64,000 nucleotides of DNA from a bacterium. Its GTDB lineage: Bacteria; Planctomycetota; UBA1135; UBA2386. Shown in pieces: positions 34,711 through 43,616 of this stretch. The translations under genes were made by a program, and so were the position numbers. The notes beneath the pieces were generated by a model that saw nothing but the letters and a program-made list of their open reading frames with translations, made no database searches and was not told where the DNA came from. How positions within the stretch are numbered: the stretch's first letter is position 1; every line of letters starts with the position of its first letter. The stretch is from the NCBI GenBank assembly GCA_024743115.1, contig JANSXC010000005.1:1-64000 (forward strand), given 5' to 3'.

Positions 34711-35829
34711 CTAGCCGTGAGCCGTCGCGATCTCGCCGGCCTCACCGTCGGTTGGCGGCAGCTCGACGGCGAGCTCGTCCGCCGCGACCATCGCGGCGTC
34801 GACGTCCGCGGCATCCCAGAGCAGGCCAGCGAGCCGCTCGTGAACCTCGTCGCGTGGATCGCGCAGGAGCTGCTCGAGCGTCGACAGGTCCTGGTCGGGC
34901 TCGCGTCGGGTCTGGATCAGCGGATGCTCGAGCGAACTGGCCTCGAACTGCTCGCGCGGGAACGGTCGATACCGGCAGAAGAATCCGAAGTGCCACGGCA
35001 GGAACCGCATCGCGCGGGTGCGCCCCTTCTCGTCGTCGCGGAAGTGCTCCTTGAGCTTCGCCGCGAAGTCGAAGTAGATCGCGAGCCGCTCCTCCGCGGT
35101 CGGCTCGATCGCCCGCCCTTCGGCGATCTCGCGGAAGATCCACGGTTTGATGAGCGCGCCGCGACCGATCATCACGGATGCGACGCCGCTCTGTTGCCAC
35201 AACCGCTCGGTCTCGTAATGCGTCAGCAGATCGCCGTTTCCGATCACCGGCACGCCACGCTCGCTCGCGACCCGACCGATCGCCTCCCAATCCGCGGCGC
35301 GTGAGTAGCGCTGCTCGCGCGTCCGTCCGTGGATGCCGATCGCCGCCGCGCCGGCCTCCTCGGCAAGCCGCGCGACCTCACTGACGTTCTGCGAATCGAG
35401 CGACCAACCGAGCCGCAGCTTCACCGTCACCGGCACGGGCAACTCACGCGCCATCGCCTCGACGACCCGCACGAGCGTGTTCGTCTTCTTCATCAACACG
35501 GCGCCCATGCCGCGCCGCACGACGTCCCGGATCGGGCAGCCGCAGTTGATGTCGACCCAGCTCGCGCCCTGTTCGACCGCGGCCAGGCCTGCGGCGACCG
35601 ACTCGTCGGGTTTGAGCGCCGCGAGCTGCACGCCGAAACATGTCTCGTCCTGATGCTTGCGGAGCAGCGCCAGCTCGCTGCGGCTCTTGCGCACGACCTG
35701 CCGCGCGTAGGCCATCTCGCCCATCGTGACCTCGCAGCCATGGGCGAGACAGAGCCGCCGAAACGGCAGGTTGCCGCCCTTGGTCAGCGGCGCCAGGAAC
35801 ACACGGCCCGAGAAGTCCATCCGCGGCAT
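34711..35829 (-). CDS. dus: tRNA-dihydrouridine synthase, Dus3-like
   Basis: A 372-residue FMN enzyme that reduces a uridine in tRNA to dihydrouridine. FLAPLTKGGNLPFRRL opens the TIM barrel. The catalytic Cys is in DINCGCPI (Cys98), the flavin-binding Lys near 137 in VTVKLRLGW, and the His in IGIHGRTREQRYSRAADW. GNGDLL and MIGRGALIKPWIF complete the phosphate site. Several strings (HGRTREQRYS, GALIKPWIF, FFCRYRPF in the C-terminal helical domain) read more like eukaryotic DUS3 than bacterial DusA, DusB or DusC. The C-terminal tail beyond residue 320 is acidic and unusual. Confidence 0.9.
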   Translation of the reverse strand: MPRMDFSGRVFLAPLTKGGNLPFRRLCLAHGCEVTMGEMAYARQVVRKSRSELALLRKHQDETCFGVQLAALKPDESVAAGLAAVEQGASWVDINCGCPIRDVVRRGMGAVLMKKTNTLVRVVEAMARELPVPVTVKLRLGWSLDSQNVSEVARLAEEAGAAAIGIHGRTREQRYSRAADWEAIGRVASERGVPVIGNGDLLTHYETERLWQQSGVASVMIGRGALIKPWIFREIAEGRAIEPTAEERLAIYFDFAAKLKEHFRDDEKGRTRAMRFLPWHFGFFCRYRPFPREQFEASSLEHPLIQTRREPDQDLSTLEQLLRDPRDEVHERLAGLLWDAADVDAAMVAADELAVELPPTDGEAGEIATAHG

Positions 35830-35861
35830 GCTGACCGCACTCCGGGCTGGATTCCACTCGC

Positions 35862-35867
35862 TATACT
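35862..35867 (+). promoter_or_regulatory. Candidate -10 promoter element (TATACT)
   Basis: TATACT within CGCTATACTCTT, 24 bp before the ATG at 35892, in the 62-bp divergent gap. No clear -35 is seen. Closely similar strings precede the genes at 43713, 53652 and 57106. Confidence 0.4.
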
Positions 35868-35891
35868 CTTTGGGCCCCTGCTCTCTTCCTC

Positions 35892-36422
35892 ATGCACATC
35901 TCGTATCTGATCGGTGCCACGGCCGTTTGCGCCGTGCTCACCGCATTCTGGCTCACGGCCGGCGAGGCACCGAACCAGCCCGCTAATGCCGGAATCGCCA
36001 CTGCCACCACGGCGAAGCCCGCGGTCAGCCCCCCGCCGCAACTCCCCGGCAGCGGACACTACGTGCTCGTGATCGAAGGCGATCGCGACGCCCTGACCGT
36101 CACGCACAGCAGCCGCAAGCCAGCACGTTGGGCCGGGGTACAGAAGGGCCTCGTGAGCCAGTGGTCGCTGTCGATTCGAGACGCCGCCAACAACGAGCTC
36201 GAGTCGATCCCGCTCGACCTCTCGCACTTCGACCTCCGCCCCGAACGCAAGGGCGGCGCGCTGAAGGTGCAGGGCTGCGTCGTGCGCGACACCAAGGTCG
36301 GCATCCTCGCGTCGGTGCCGTGCCTCGAGAACGCGGCGCGCTACATGTTCCTCCGCGGCAAGGAAGTCGTCGGTTCGGTCGCCGCAACCCGCGTCTTCGA
36401 ACTCGCGGGAGGCGGCCGATGA
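35892..36422 (+). CDS. Small exported or anchored protein coupled to M64 peptidase
   Basis: A 176-residue protein with an N-terminal membrane span or signal (YLIGATAVCAVLTAFWLTA). A Pro/Ala-rich spacer follows, then a beta-rich domain (YVLVIEGDRDALTVTHSSRK, GLVSQWSLSIRDAANNEL) with two cysteines that could pair. The family is not recognised. Its stop overlaps the start of the M64 peptidase gene (ATGA), a strong sign of co-production. It could be a chaperone, inhibitor or membrane partner of the peptidase. Confidence 0.7.
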   Translation: MHISYLIGATAVCAVLTAFWLTAGEAPNQPANAGIATATTAKPAVSPPPQLPGSGHYVLVIEGDRDALTVTHSSRKPARWAGVQKGLVSQWSLSIRDAANNELESIPLDLSHFDLRPERKGGALKVQGCVVRDTKVGILASVPCLENAARYMFLRGKEVVGSVAATRVFELAGGGR

Positions 36423-38305
36423 TTCGCTGCACACTCGCCGCGCTGCTGCCGCTCGCCGCGCTCGTGCCATTGACGGCGCAGACCGTCACGACCGTGCTGA
36501 GCAACGGCACCACGGACACGCGCTACGACATGGTCATCCTCGGGGACGGCTACCAGGCGCACGAACAGAACCGGTTCAACAGCGACGTCAACACGTTCCT
36601 GACCTCGCTGTTCAACACGCAGCCGTATCAGACGTTCGCGTCGTATTACAACGTGCACACGGTCTTCCGGGCCAGTGTCGACAGCGGCGCGGACCATCCC
36701 GACGCCAACCCGCCGATCGTCAAGAACACCGTCTACAACGCGTCCTACAACACGGGCGGCACGCCGCGCTGCCTCTACATCGGCAACACGAGCCAGGCGC
36801 TCGCGGACGCCGCGCTGGCCCCCGCAACCGAAGGCCGCGTGCTCGTGATGGTCAACGACAGCCGCTACGGCGGGTGCGCGTCTCAGTTCGCCGTGAGCTA
36901 CAACGGCAGTTCGATGGCGCAGGTGCAGATCCACGAACTCGGGCACAGCCTCGGCCAGCTCGCGGACGAGTACGATTATCCCAACAGCACCTACACCGGA
37001 CCCGAGCCGAGCTCGGTCAACATCACGACGTCTCCGCAGGGACAGAAGTGGTCGCACTGGTGGGGCACTGGCGGCATCAGCTCGTCGGCGCACCAAGGCG
37101 CCGGCTACTATCGCTACGGTCTGTACAGGCCGCGCAACAACTGCCTGATGCGCTCGCTCGGACAGCCGCTATGCGCCGTCTGCGCGGAGAACATCGTCAA
37201 GATCACCAACTCGGTGTGCCAGGCGATCGACACGACCACGCCGGCGACGACGACGTTCCAGCTCACACGCGGCCAGCAACAGAGCTTCGCGTTCACGCAC
37301 TACGTACCGATCGCGAACAACCCGACCATCTCGTGGCTCTTGAACGGCCAGCCGATCAGCGGCGCCACGACGACGAGCTACCTGCTCGACACGACCGGTA
37401 TGAGCCTCGGCGTGCACACGGTCACCTGCCGCATCGCCGATAACTCGTCGTTCGTGCGGCTCGACCCGGCGACGCTCATGGAACACGAGCACACGTGGAC
37501 CGTGAACGTGGCGGATCCGACCGTCGCGCAGCTGCGCCTGCCGACGATGACGATCCAGGATCTCTGGGTCGACCCCGGCGAAACGATGACGCTCGACTAC
37601 TCGATCATCAACGACGGGCCCGCGACGGCGACGTTCGACATCGAGTTCTTCCTGTCGCAGACGACGGCCTGGACCCCAAACGACATCTACCTTGGCAAGG
37701 TCACGATCAACAACCTCGCGGCGACGCAGCAGCAGGTTCTGCAGCACGTCGTGGACGCGCCCTGGCGCCTCGGTGACGGCCTGCATTTCATCACGGCGGT
37801 GGCCGACCGCACCAATCAGGTGCCCGAGCTCATCGAGAACGACAACGTTCGCTTCGTCGCGATCCTCGGCACGACCGGCAACTGCTTCACAAAGCTCGAG
37901 TACGACGACCCGCTGCTCTACCCGCACGACGTCGGCAGTGTGTCGACCGGCACGGGCGGCACCCTGCATCCGACCGTCGTCGCGCCGTGCGCGACTCCGG
38001 GCACGCTCTACCTCATCGCGTGGGGCGGTTCCGGAACGACGCCGGGCACGACGCTCGCGCCCGGTACGACCATCCCACTCAACCAGGACTTCTACACGCA
38101 GCTCGGCTTGTCGCTCGTGAACGGCCCGCTGTTCTCGGCGTTCTTCGGCACGATCGACGCGCAAGGTCTCGGACGCGCCACGTTCGACCTGCAGCCCGCG
38201 GTCGGACTCTGGCCGTCGAACGGCCACTTCGCCGCGCTGCTCATCGACAGCTCGCCTGCGTTCGCCGGCACGACGAACCCGATCGTGATCTCGATCACGC
38301 CCTGA
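36419..38305 (+). CDS. Exported M64-family (IgA-type) zinc metallopeptidase
   Basis: About 628 residues from the ATG at 36419, chosen because a signal peptide starts there (ending PLTAQ) and the ATG overlaps the upstream stop. The M64 domain (about 25-270) starts YDMVILGDGY and carries the zinc motif HELGHSLGQLADEY (His172, Glu173, His176, with the later Asp/Glu typical of the family). A CARDB-like beta domain (about 380-490) contains MTLDYSIINDGPATATFDIEF. The last 120 residues form the recurring exported terminal domain (TIDAQGLGRATFDL). It is likely secreted and degrades proteins outside the cell. Confidence 0.88.
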   Translation: MIRCTLAALLPLAALVPLTAQTVTTVLSNGTTDTRYDMVILGDGYQAHEQNRFNSDVNTFLTSLFNTQPYQTFASYYNVHTVFRASVDSGADHPDANPPIVKNTVYNASYNTGGTPRCLYIGNTSQALADAALAPATEGRVLVMVNDSRYGGCASQFAVSYNGSSMAQVQIHELGHSLGQLADEYDYPNSTYTGPEPSSVNITTSPQGQKWSHWWGTGGISSSAHQGAGYYRYGLYRPRNNCLMRSLGQPLCAVCAENIVKITNSVCQAIDTTTPATTTFQLTRGQQQSFAFTHYVPIANNPTISWLLNGQPISGATTTSYLLDTTGMSLGVHTVTCRIADNSSFVRLDPATLMEHEHTWTVNVADPTVAQLRLPTMTIQDLWVDPGETMTLDYSIINDGPATATFDIEFFLSQTTAWTPNDIYLGKVTINNLAATQQQVLQHVVDAPWRLGDGLHFITAVADRTNQVPELIENDNVRFVAILGTTGNCFTKLEYDDPLLYPHDVGSVSTGTGGTLHPTVVAPCATPGTLYLIAWGGSGTTPGTTLAPGTTIPLNQDFYTQLGLSLVNGPLFSAFFGTIDAQGLGRATFDLQPAVGLWPSNGHFAALLIDSSPAFAGTTNPIVISITP

Positions 38306-38322
38306 GCGAGATCAGCGCGGTT

Positions 38323-39702
38323 CTATCGCGGCTGCGACAGCAGCCGGTACATCCGTTCGTCGTCGAACGTCTCGCGCACGTGCAGATAGGCGCGCTGCTG
38401 CACGCGCGCGACGACGACCTCGAGCGCGGGGAACACCCAGACGTCCGTGTCGAGGTAGCCCCGCATCGACCAACCGCGGCCGCCGGGCTCGCGCCACCAG
38501 AGCAGCCCGTAGTCCGACTTCTGCGGGCACGGCGCCAGCATCGCATCGAGCCACGACTCCGAGACGACCTGACCCTTCCCCGGCCACTTGCCCCGCAGCC
38601 GAACGAGTTCGCCGAAGCGGGCGAACTCCCGCAGCGTCGTGCGCGCATCGGCGAAGGTGTTGGTCGCGCCTCGCAGGCTGCGCATCGACGTCGCGACCGC
38701 CCCAAGCGGTTCGAACAGTGATTCCCGAGCAAACTCGTCGAGCGGCTGCCCCGCAGCCGACTCGAGAATCGGCGACAGCAACTGCACCCCTTCGTTGGTG
38801 TATTCCCACTGCGCCCCCGGCGCACGAACGACCGCCTGTCGGCGCGCGAAGTCGTTCCAGCTGTCGCCCCGCCGGCGCTCGACCATCGATCGGCGCGGCA
38901 GCCCCGCGGTCATCGTCAGGAGGTGTCGAACGGTGACCTTGCCACGAGCACCCTCGCGCCATTCCGGCAGGAACTCCCCCACCGCCGCATCGATGTCGAG
39001 CTTGCCGCGATCGACGAGCAGCCCCGCGAGCAGCCCCGTGATCGACTTGCACGACGACATCGTGTGCATCGGCTCGTGATACAGCGGCGAGTAGTATTCG
39101 AGCACGACTCGCCCGGCCTTCGCGACGAACAATCCGTCCGCGCCGGAGCGCTTCGCGAGCTGTTCGAGTTCTGCGATCGTCGCCGCGTCGTACGGCGGCT
39201 CCTCGGCCGCTGCGAGTTGCCAATAGGAGTCTTCGGACGGCGGTGAGTAGACGGGTGCGTCCACGGTCAACCCTGCGAGCACGGGCAGCCCGAGCGACTC
39301 CCGCATGAGGCGCATCTGCAGCGGCAGTCGATTCTCGGCCGGCAACCCCTTGGCCGCAGCCACGAAGCCGGCGAAAGCCTCACCGGCATCGTCACGCTTC
39401 AGCGACTGCCGAGCGAACGCCAGATGCAGCCAGAGGTCGCACCGCTGTTCGATCGAGCCGACGTCACGCGTCAGCAACGCCTCCGCCCGCTTCGCGGCGG
39501 CCGCAAACCGCCGAGTCTGATTGTCGTGACGCACGGTCCAGATCTCGGTCGGCAGATCCCGCCACGCCGCCGCCTCGGCCGGCTTCGCCTTTCCGGCCGC
39601 CTGCGCCGGCAGGCCAGGCGCCGCCCCGCCAAGAACGGTCCAACCCAGTATCGCCCAGAAAGTGCCCACCCAGACCAAGGCCCGCCCCGCGCCATTGTTC
39701 AT
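38323..39702 (-). CDS. Exported beta-lactamase-family serine hydrolase
   Basis: A 459-residue protein with an N-terminal signal or span. Residues about 45-135 are helical and unrecognised. The class C beta-lactamase/esterase fold starts near 175 and shows the SxxK nucleophile (Ser216 to Lys219 in TMSSCKSITG) and the YxN motif (Tyr301 in YTNEG). The third motif near the C-terminus is not a clear KTG. The family includes esterases, D-aminopeptidases and penicillin-binding proteins, so antibiotic hydrolysis should not be assumed. It is convergent with the M64 gene. Confidence 0.85.
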   Translation of the reverse strand: MNNGAGRALVWVGTFWAILGWTVLGGAAPGLPAQAAGKAKPAEAAAWRDLPTEIWTVRHDNQTRRFAAAAKRAEALLTRDVGSIEQRCDLWLHLAFARQSLKRDDAGEAFAGFVAAAKGLPAENRLPLQMRLMRESLGLPVLAGLTVDAPVYSPPSEDSYWQLAAAEEPPYDAATIAELEQLAKRSGADGLFVAKAGRVVLEYYSPLYHEPMHTMSSCKSITGLLAGLLVDRGKLDIDAAVGEFLPEWREGARGKVTVRHLLTMTAGLPRRSMVERRRGDSWNDFARRQAVVRAPGAQWEYTNEGVQLLSPILESAAGQPLDEFARESLFEPLGAVATSMRSLRGATNTFADARTTLREFARFGELVRLRGKWPGKGQVVSESWLDAMLAPCPQKSDYGLLWWREPGGRGWSMRGYLDTDVWVFPALEVVVARVQQRAYLHVRETFDDERMYRLLSQPR

Positions 39703-39807
39703 GCCGCGAGCTACGTGCCAATCATCTCGGCTGCGAGTACGTCATGCACAAACTCGCCTGGCCCGTATCGAAACCGGTCGAGCAACTTCTGGGAACCGAG
39801 TTCGAGC

Positions 39808-39813
39808 TATAAC
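39808..39813 (+). promoter_or_regulatory. Candidate -10 promoter element (TATAAC)
   Basis: TATAAC within GAGCTATAACCT, 33 bp before the proposed GTG start at 39847. No clear -35 element is seen. Confidence 0.35.
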
Positions 39814-39846
39814 CTCGCAACGTGGAATGAGCTGACCAGACCAATC

Positions 39847-40185
39847 GTGGCACCTGACGAACCTCCTACGAACCGAACGTATCGGCCAGCCGTCCGTGGC
39901 CTGGTATTCGGCCTGCTTGCGGTCGCCGCACGCGCGGCAACGATCGGGTTCGCGTTGTTCGCATTCAGCGGCTACGAAGGAGATCGAAGCAAGCAACTGT
40001 TCGTAGTCATGGAGCTACTGCCGATCTTCAACCTTGTTGCGACAGCAATCGCCCTGATCGGCGTCGGCTACTCGGCCATCGCCGCGCATCGAAAGGAGTG
40101 GGGACTCGTACTGGTGCTGGCGTGGCTCGCGAGCATTCTCGCAGTGCTGTTCGACGTCGAACCGTTCTACTACGCCGCGCTCTAG
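39847..40185 (+). CDS. Small three-span membrane protein
   Basis: A 112-residue protein read from a GTG at 39847; the open frame extends upstream, but that part overlaps the serine hydrolase antisense. Three hydrophobic spans are visible: about 14-40 (VFGLLAVAARAATIGFALFAF), about 52-75 and about 80-100 (GLVLVLAWLASILAVLF). No family is recognised. The third-position GC is visibly lower than in neighbouring genes (codons such as GTA, ACT, GAA and CTT are frequent), which may reflect recent acquisition or weak expression. A TATAAC element lies 33 bp upstream. Confidence 0.6.
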   Translation: MAPDEPPTNRTYRPAVRGLVFGLLAVAARAATIGFALFAFSGYEGDRSKQLFVVMELLPIFNLVATAIALIGVGYSAIAAHRKEWGLVLVLAWLASILAVLFDVEPFYYAAL

Positions 40186-40264
40186 CGCCCGAGCGGCTAC
40201 CTCGAGCTTCGCCCAGCCCAACTAGAGGTTCCGGGCCCGTCTTGATGGTGGCGATGCTCGGCCA

Positions 40265-40981
40265 TCACCGACTCGCCGAACTCATCGCCACCAACATGTC
40301 GGTGCCGAACCACTCGTCGACAGTGTGATCACCGAGTTCCGCTGCGAATGGCGCGAGGACAGCCCGCCCCGCAGTAAGGTCGTCACACGCCAGCAGCACC
40401 AATCGCCCCTCGCCGATGCGGGCATCGAGCACCGCCGCGTCGTGGGCCGCGAGCGCATCGCCGCATGATCCGTCCGTGATGGTGACCATCACGTAGCCGC
40501 GGCCGCCGGCGCCGGGCGGCAACTGTTTTCCCGCACGCTTCGCGGCGGCCTGGCGCTCGAGGTCGGCGGCGACGCACTCATGCATCGGATACGTGGTCGA
40601 GAAGTCGTGGTACTCGAAGCGGAAGATGCCCGCTCGGAAGCAGGGATCGGTCTCGGCCAGTTGCTGGGCCCGTTCTCGGTCCGTCGTCGCGAGCACGAAG
40701 ATTCCGCGCAGGTCCGCCGCCGACTTCTGCCGGCCGTAGGGCCCCGCGAGCAGCAGGTCGCCGGCCTGCGCAAGTCGGCCCATGTTGGCGAAGTGGCCCG
40801 CGAAGTGCTCGCGACGCTGCTCGGGTGACAACGCGGACGAGTCGACGTCGCCCGTTCTGAGGATGACGAGTGTCGCGTCCGTGACCCCCTCGCGGGACGC
40901 GGCCTCGGGATTCGGAGCCGCGCACGCGGCGAGGCCGAGCAGACCGAGCAGGGAACGACACGCGATGGATCGGGGCAGCAT
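40265..40981 (-). CDS. YciI-like domain lipoprotein, probably two YciI halves
   Basis: About 238 residues from the ATG at 40981, starting a lipoprotein signal (LAACAA, Cys20). The longer frame upstream lies antisense to the prolyl iminopeptidase. Residues about 35-130 match YciI-type ferredoxin-like folds: RREHFAGHFANMGRLAQAGDLLLAGPYG, where the His and Asp are typical, and ERAQQLAETDPCFRAGIF. Residues about 160-235 look like a second, diverged copy (MVTITDGSC..., LAPFAAELGDHTVDEWF). Most YciI proteins are cytoplasmic, so lipid anchoring is unusual. Function unknown. Confidence 0.72.
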   Translation of the reverse strand: MLPRSIACRSLLGLLGLAACAAPNPEAASREGVTDATLVILRTGDVDSSALSPEQRREHFAGHFANMGRLAQAGDLLLAGPYGRQKSAADLRGIFVLATTDRERAQQLAETDPCFRAGIFRFEYHDFSTTYPMHECVAADLERQAAAKRAGKQLPPGAGGRGYVMVTITDGSCGDALAAHDAAVLDARIGEGRLVLLACDDLTAGRAVLAPFAAELGDHTVDEWFGTDMLVAMSSASR

Positions 40982-41077
40982 TTGCGGGATCGTATCGGGG
41001 AGTTCCGTAGTCTTGCGTGGCGAAACTTTCCGCCATCTGCGACCCGCTCCCGACGAGCCCAACCACGAGCCCAGGAC

Positions 41078-42073
41078 ATGCCCTTCGAACTCCGCCGCAG
41101 CCTGCAGCCTCCGCGCGAAGACCTGAACGCGCTCTACCCCGCAATCGAGCCCTACGACCACGGCCACCTCGCGGTCGACGACCATCACGAGATCTACTGG
41201 GAACAGTGCGGCAACCCGAACGGCAAGCCCGTCGTGTTCGTGCACGGCGGCCCCGGCGGCGGCGCGGGCGAGGACTACCGGCGGTTCTTCGATCCGGCCG
41301 TGTATCGGATCGTGCTGTTCGATCAGCGCGGTTGCAAACGCAGCCGGCCTTACGCGAGCCTGCAGGACAACACCACCTGGCACCTCGTCGAGGACATCGA
41401 GAAGATCCGCGAACATCTCGGCATCGAGCGCTGGCAGGTGTTCGGCGGCTCCTGGGGCAGCACGCTGAGCCTCGCCTATGCCGAAACCCATCCCGAACGG
41501 GTCACCGAACTCGTGCTGCGTGGCATCTTCATGCTGCGACGCAAGGAGTTGCTCTGGTTCTATCAGGACGGTGCGAGCCACATCTATCCCGACGCCTGGG
41601 AGAAGTACCTCGAGCCAATCCCGCTCGTCGAACGCGGCGACCTGATGAGCGCCTACTACCGCCGGCTCACGAGTCCCGACGAAGCGACGCGACTCGCGGC
41701 CGCACGCGCGTGGTCGATCTGGGAAGGTTCGACGAGCCTGCTCTATCCCGACAGCAAGAAGATCGCGGAGACCGGCGCCGACGACTTCGCGGTCGCGTTC
41801 GCGCGGATCGAGTGCCACTACTTCGTGAACGGCGGGTTCTTCGAGACCGAAGACCAGCTGCTGCGCGGCATCGATCGCATCCGCGACATCCCGACGGTGA
41901 TCGTCCAGGGTCGCTACGACGTCGTCTGCCCGGCGCGATCGTCCTGGGATCTGCACCGCGCGTGGCCCGAAGCCGAACTCGTCGTCATCGAGGACGCCGG
42001 CCACTCGGCGTTCGAGCCCGGTATCCGCAGCGCGCTGCTCGAGGCGACGGACCGCTTCAAGAACCGCGATTGA
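41078..42073 (+). CDS. pip: Prolyl iminopeptidase (alpha/beta hydrolase, S33)
   Basis: A 331-residue cytoplasmic enzyme that removes N-terminal proline from peptides. The start at 41078 gives the usual family N-terminus (LYPAIEPYDHGHL). The oxyanion motif HGGPGGGAG (56-64) is diagnostic; the nucleophile is Ser125 in GGSWGS. The Asp is in VQGRYDVVCP and the His in EDAGHSAFEPG. Length and motifs are normal for the family. It overlaps the trmO start by one base (TGATG), so the two are coupled. Confidence 0.93.
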   Translation: MPFELRRSLQPPREDLNALYPAIEPYDHGHLAVDDHHEIYWEQCGNPNGKPVVFVHGGPGGGAGEDYRRFFDPAVYRIVLFDQRGCKRSRPYASLQDNTTWHLVEDIEKIREHLGIERWQVFGGSWGSTLSLAYAETHPERVTELVLRGIFMLRRKELLWFYQDGASHIYPDAWEKYLEPIPLVERGDLMSAYYRRLTSPDEATRLAAARAWSIWEGSTSLLYPDSKKIAETGADDFAVAFARIECHYFVNGGFFETEDQLLRGIDRIRDIPTVIVQGRYDVVCPARSSWDLHRAWPEAELVVIEDAGHSAFEPGIRSALLEATDRFKNRD

Positions 42074-42645
42074 TGACCGACAACGAGCTCTCCACGCCAT
42101 CGCTCCGCCCAATCGGTATCCTGCACTGTAACGCGACCGTGCATCACGAAGCGCCGCGGCAGAGCGGCCTCGGCCGCGGCACGACCGGCCGGTTGCTCGT
42201 GCACGAGGAGTTCCAGAACGGCCTCGCCGATCTCGACGGCTTCAGCCACGTCTGGCTGCTGTTCTGGTGTCATCATGCGCGCGGTCGGCCACTGCAGGTC
42301 CAGCCGCCGCGCGATACGAAGAAGCGCGGCGTCTTCGCGACCCGCGCACCGCAGCGCCCCAACCCGATCGGCCTGTCGGCCGTGCGGCTCGTGCGGCGCG
42401 ACAAGCGCGTGCTGCACGTCGCCGATCACGACCTGCTCGACGGCACACCGATTCTCGACATCAAACCCTACCTCGCCTACTGCGATCGGATCGATGCGAC
42501 CAGCGCCGGGTTCGTCGACGCGCTGCCCGATGACGCAAACGACCACCGCCAGTGGTGGCAGGACAAGAACGTCGCGCCGCCGACGACCTACGCCCCGTTC
42601 CTCGAACGAGAAGGCGCTCCGGGTCCGAACGAGCGCAGCGACTGA
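42073..42645 (+). CDS. trmO: tRNA (adenine-N6)-methyltransferase TrmO-like
   Basis: A 190-residue protein of the TsaA/YaeB/TrmO family, which N6-methylates the t6A37 of certain tRNAs using S-adenosylmethionine in a beta-barrel fold unlike Rossmann methyltransferases. Visible motifs are LRPIGILHC at the start, LDGFSHVWLLFWCHH, RGVFATRAPQRPNPIGLSAVRL (the core signature) and LLDGTPILDIKPYLAYCD. The chain is close to the length of minimal bacterial copies and lacks the longer C-terminal domain of E. coli TrmO. It is coupled to pip upstream. Confidence 0.9.
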   Translation: MTDNELSTPSLRPIGILHCNATVHHEAPRQSGLGRGTTGRLLVHEEFQNGLADLDGFSHVWLLFWCHHARGRPLQVQPPRDTKKRGVFATRAPQRPNPIGLSAVRLVRRDKRVLHVADHDLLDGTPILDIKPYLAYCDRIDATSAGFVDALPDDANDHRQWWQDKNVAPPTTYAPFLEREGAPGPNERSD

Positions 42646-42651
42646 ACCGCC

Positions 42652-43554
42652 GTGCGTATCTTCACGACGGACGCGTTCCCGATCCCGCTGCCGGACGGGC
42701 ATTTCTTTCCGCTCGCGAAGTACCGCATGCTGCGCGAAGAAGTGGAGGCCCGCGGCCTGCCGCGCGGCGGCCACTGCGAAGTCGCGCCGGCCGCCGACGA
42801 CGCCACGCTGCGATGCGCCCACACTGCCGACTACGTCACGCGAGTGACGACTGGTCAGTTGTCGCCGCTCGAACAACGCCGCATTGGCCTGCCGTGGTCG
42901 CCAGAACTCGTCGAACGCAGCCGCCGCTCCGTCGGCGCAACGTTGGCCACGTGCCGCGCGGCGTTGACCGACGGCCTCGCCGCGTATCTCGGCGGCGGCA
43001 CACATCACGCCGCGGCCGCGCGCGGCGCCGGCTACTGCGTCTTCAACGACGCCGTCGTCGCCGCCCGGACACTGCAGAACGAAGGCCTGATCCGACGCGT
43101 GGTCATCCTCGACTGTGACGTTCATCAAGGCGACGGCACCGCGGAGCTGGTGGCCGACGACCCAAAGATCTTCGCGTTCTCGATCCACGGCATGTCCGGC
43201 TATCCGAAGTTCTCGGCGGCCGGCGATCTCGACGTTCGCCTGCCCAACGGCACGGGCGATGTGATCTACCTTGCAGAACTGGAGGACGGCCTGCGCATCG
43301 CGCTCGAGCGCTCGAACGCAAACCTCGCGATCTACCTTGCCGGTGCGGATCCGCACGAAGGCGACCGGATCGGCAAGATGAAGCTGACCGCGGCCGGCCT
43401 CGCCGCCCGCGACGAGATGGTGCTGGACGCCTGCCGCGCCCGTGGCCTGCCGATCGCCATCACGATCGCCGGGGGCTATGGCCGCGATCTCAACGACGTC
43501 GTGGCGATCCACACCAGAACGATGGAGCTCGCCTGCGCCCGGCAAGCTACATGA
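42652..43554 (+). CDS. Histone-deacetylase-family amidohydrolase
   Basis: A 300-residue class IV/AcuC-like enzyme with a GTG start 6 bp after trmO. Zinc and catalytic residues are visible: GGGTHHAAAARGAGYCVFND (His118-His119), ILDCDVHQGDGT (Asp156, His158) and YLAGADPHEGDRIGK (Asp233). The start GHFFPLAKYRMLRE is typical of bacterial members. Likely substrates are acetylated lysines or polyamines; which is unknown. The position after pip and trmO suggests a housekeeping operon rather than a specific pathway. Confidence 0.9.
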   Translation: MRIFTTDAFPIPLPDGHFFPLAKYRMLREEVEARGLPRGGHCEVAPAADDATLRCAHTADYVTRVTTGQLSPLEQRRIGLPWSPELVERSRRSVGATLATCRAALTDGLAAYLGGGTHHAAAARGAGYCVFNDAVVAARTLQNEGLIRRVVILDCDVHQGDGTAELVADDPKIFAFSIHGMSGYPKFSAAGDLDVRLPNGTGDVIYLAELEDGLRIALERSNANLAIYLAGADPHEGDRIGKMKLTAAGLAARDEMVLDACRARGLPIAITIAGGYGRDLNDVVAIHTRTMELACARQAT

Positions 43555-43610
43555 CGTCGCGTTCCGAGACCGCGGCGCGCGCCGCTCCGGCGCCATCGAC
43601 GTTTACCAGC

Positions 43611-43616
43611 TAGACT
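43611..43616 (+). promoter_or_regulatory. Candidate -10 promoter element (TAGACT)
   Basis: TAGACT within AGCTAGACTCTTC, 96 bp before the arylsulfotransferase start. It shares the GCTAnACTCTT core with the element at 35862. A short hairpin (43678-43684 with 43687-43693) lies between it and the start. Confidence 0.35.

Noticed and set aside
38323..39702. Antibiotic-resistance beta-lactamase
   Set aside because: The SxxK/YxN fold is shared by many esterases and peptidases, and the third motif is unclear.
40982..42112. Extension of the YciI lipoprotein frame to 42112
   Set aside because: Antisense to prolyl iminopeptidase. The lipoprotein signal starts at 40981.
41914..43596. 560-residue open frame on the minus strand
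   Set aside because: Overlaps trmO and the histone-deacetylase-like gene, both with family motifs on the plus strand. Composition typical of a high-GC shadow.
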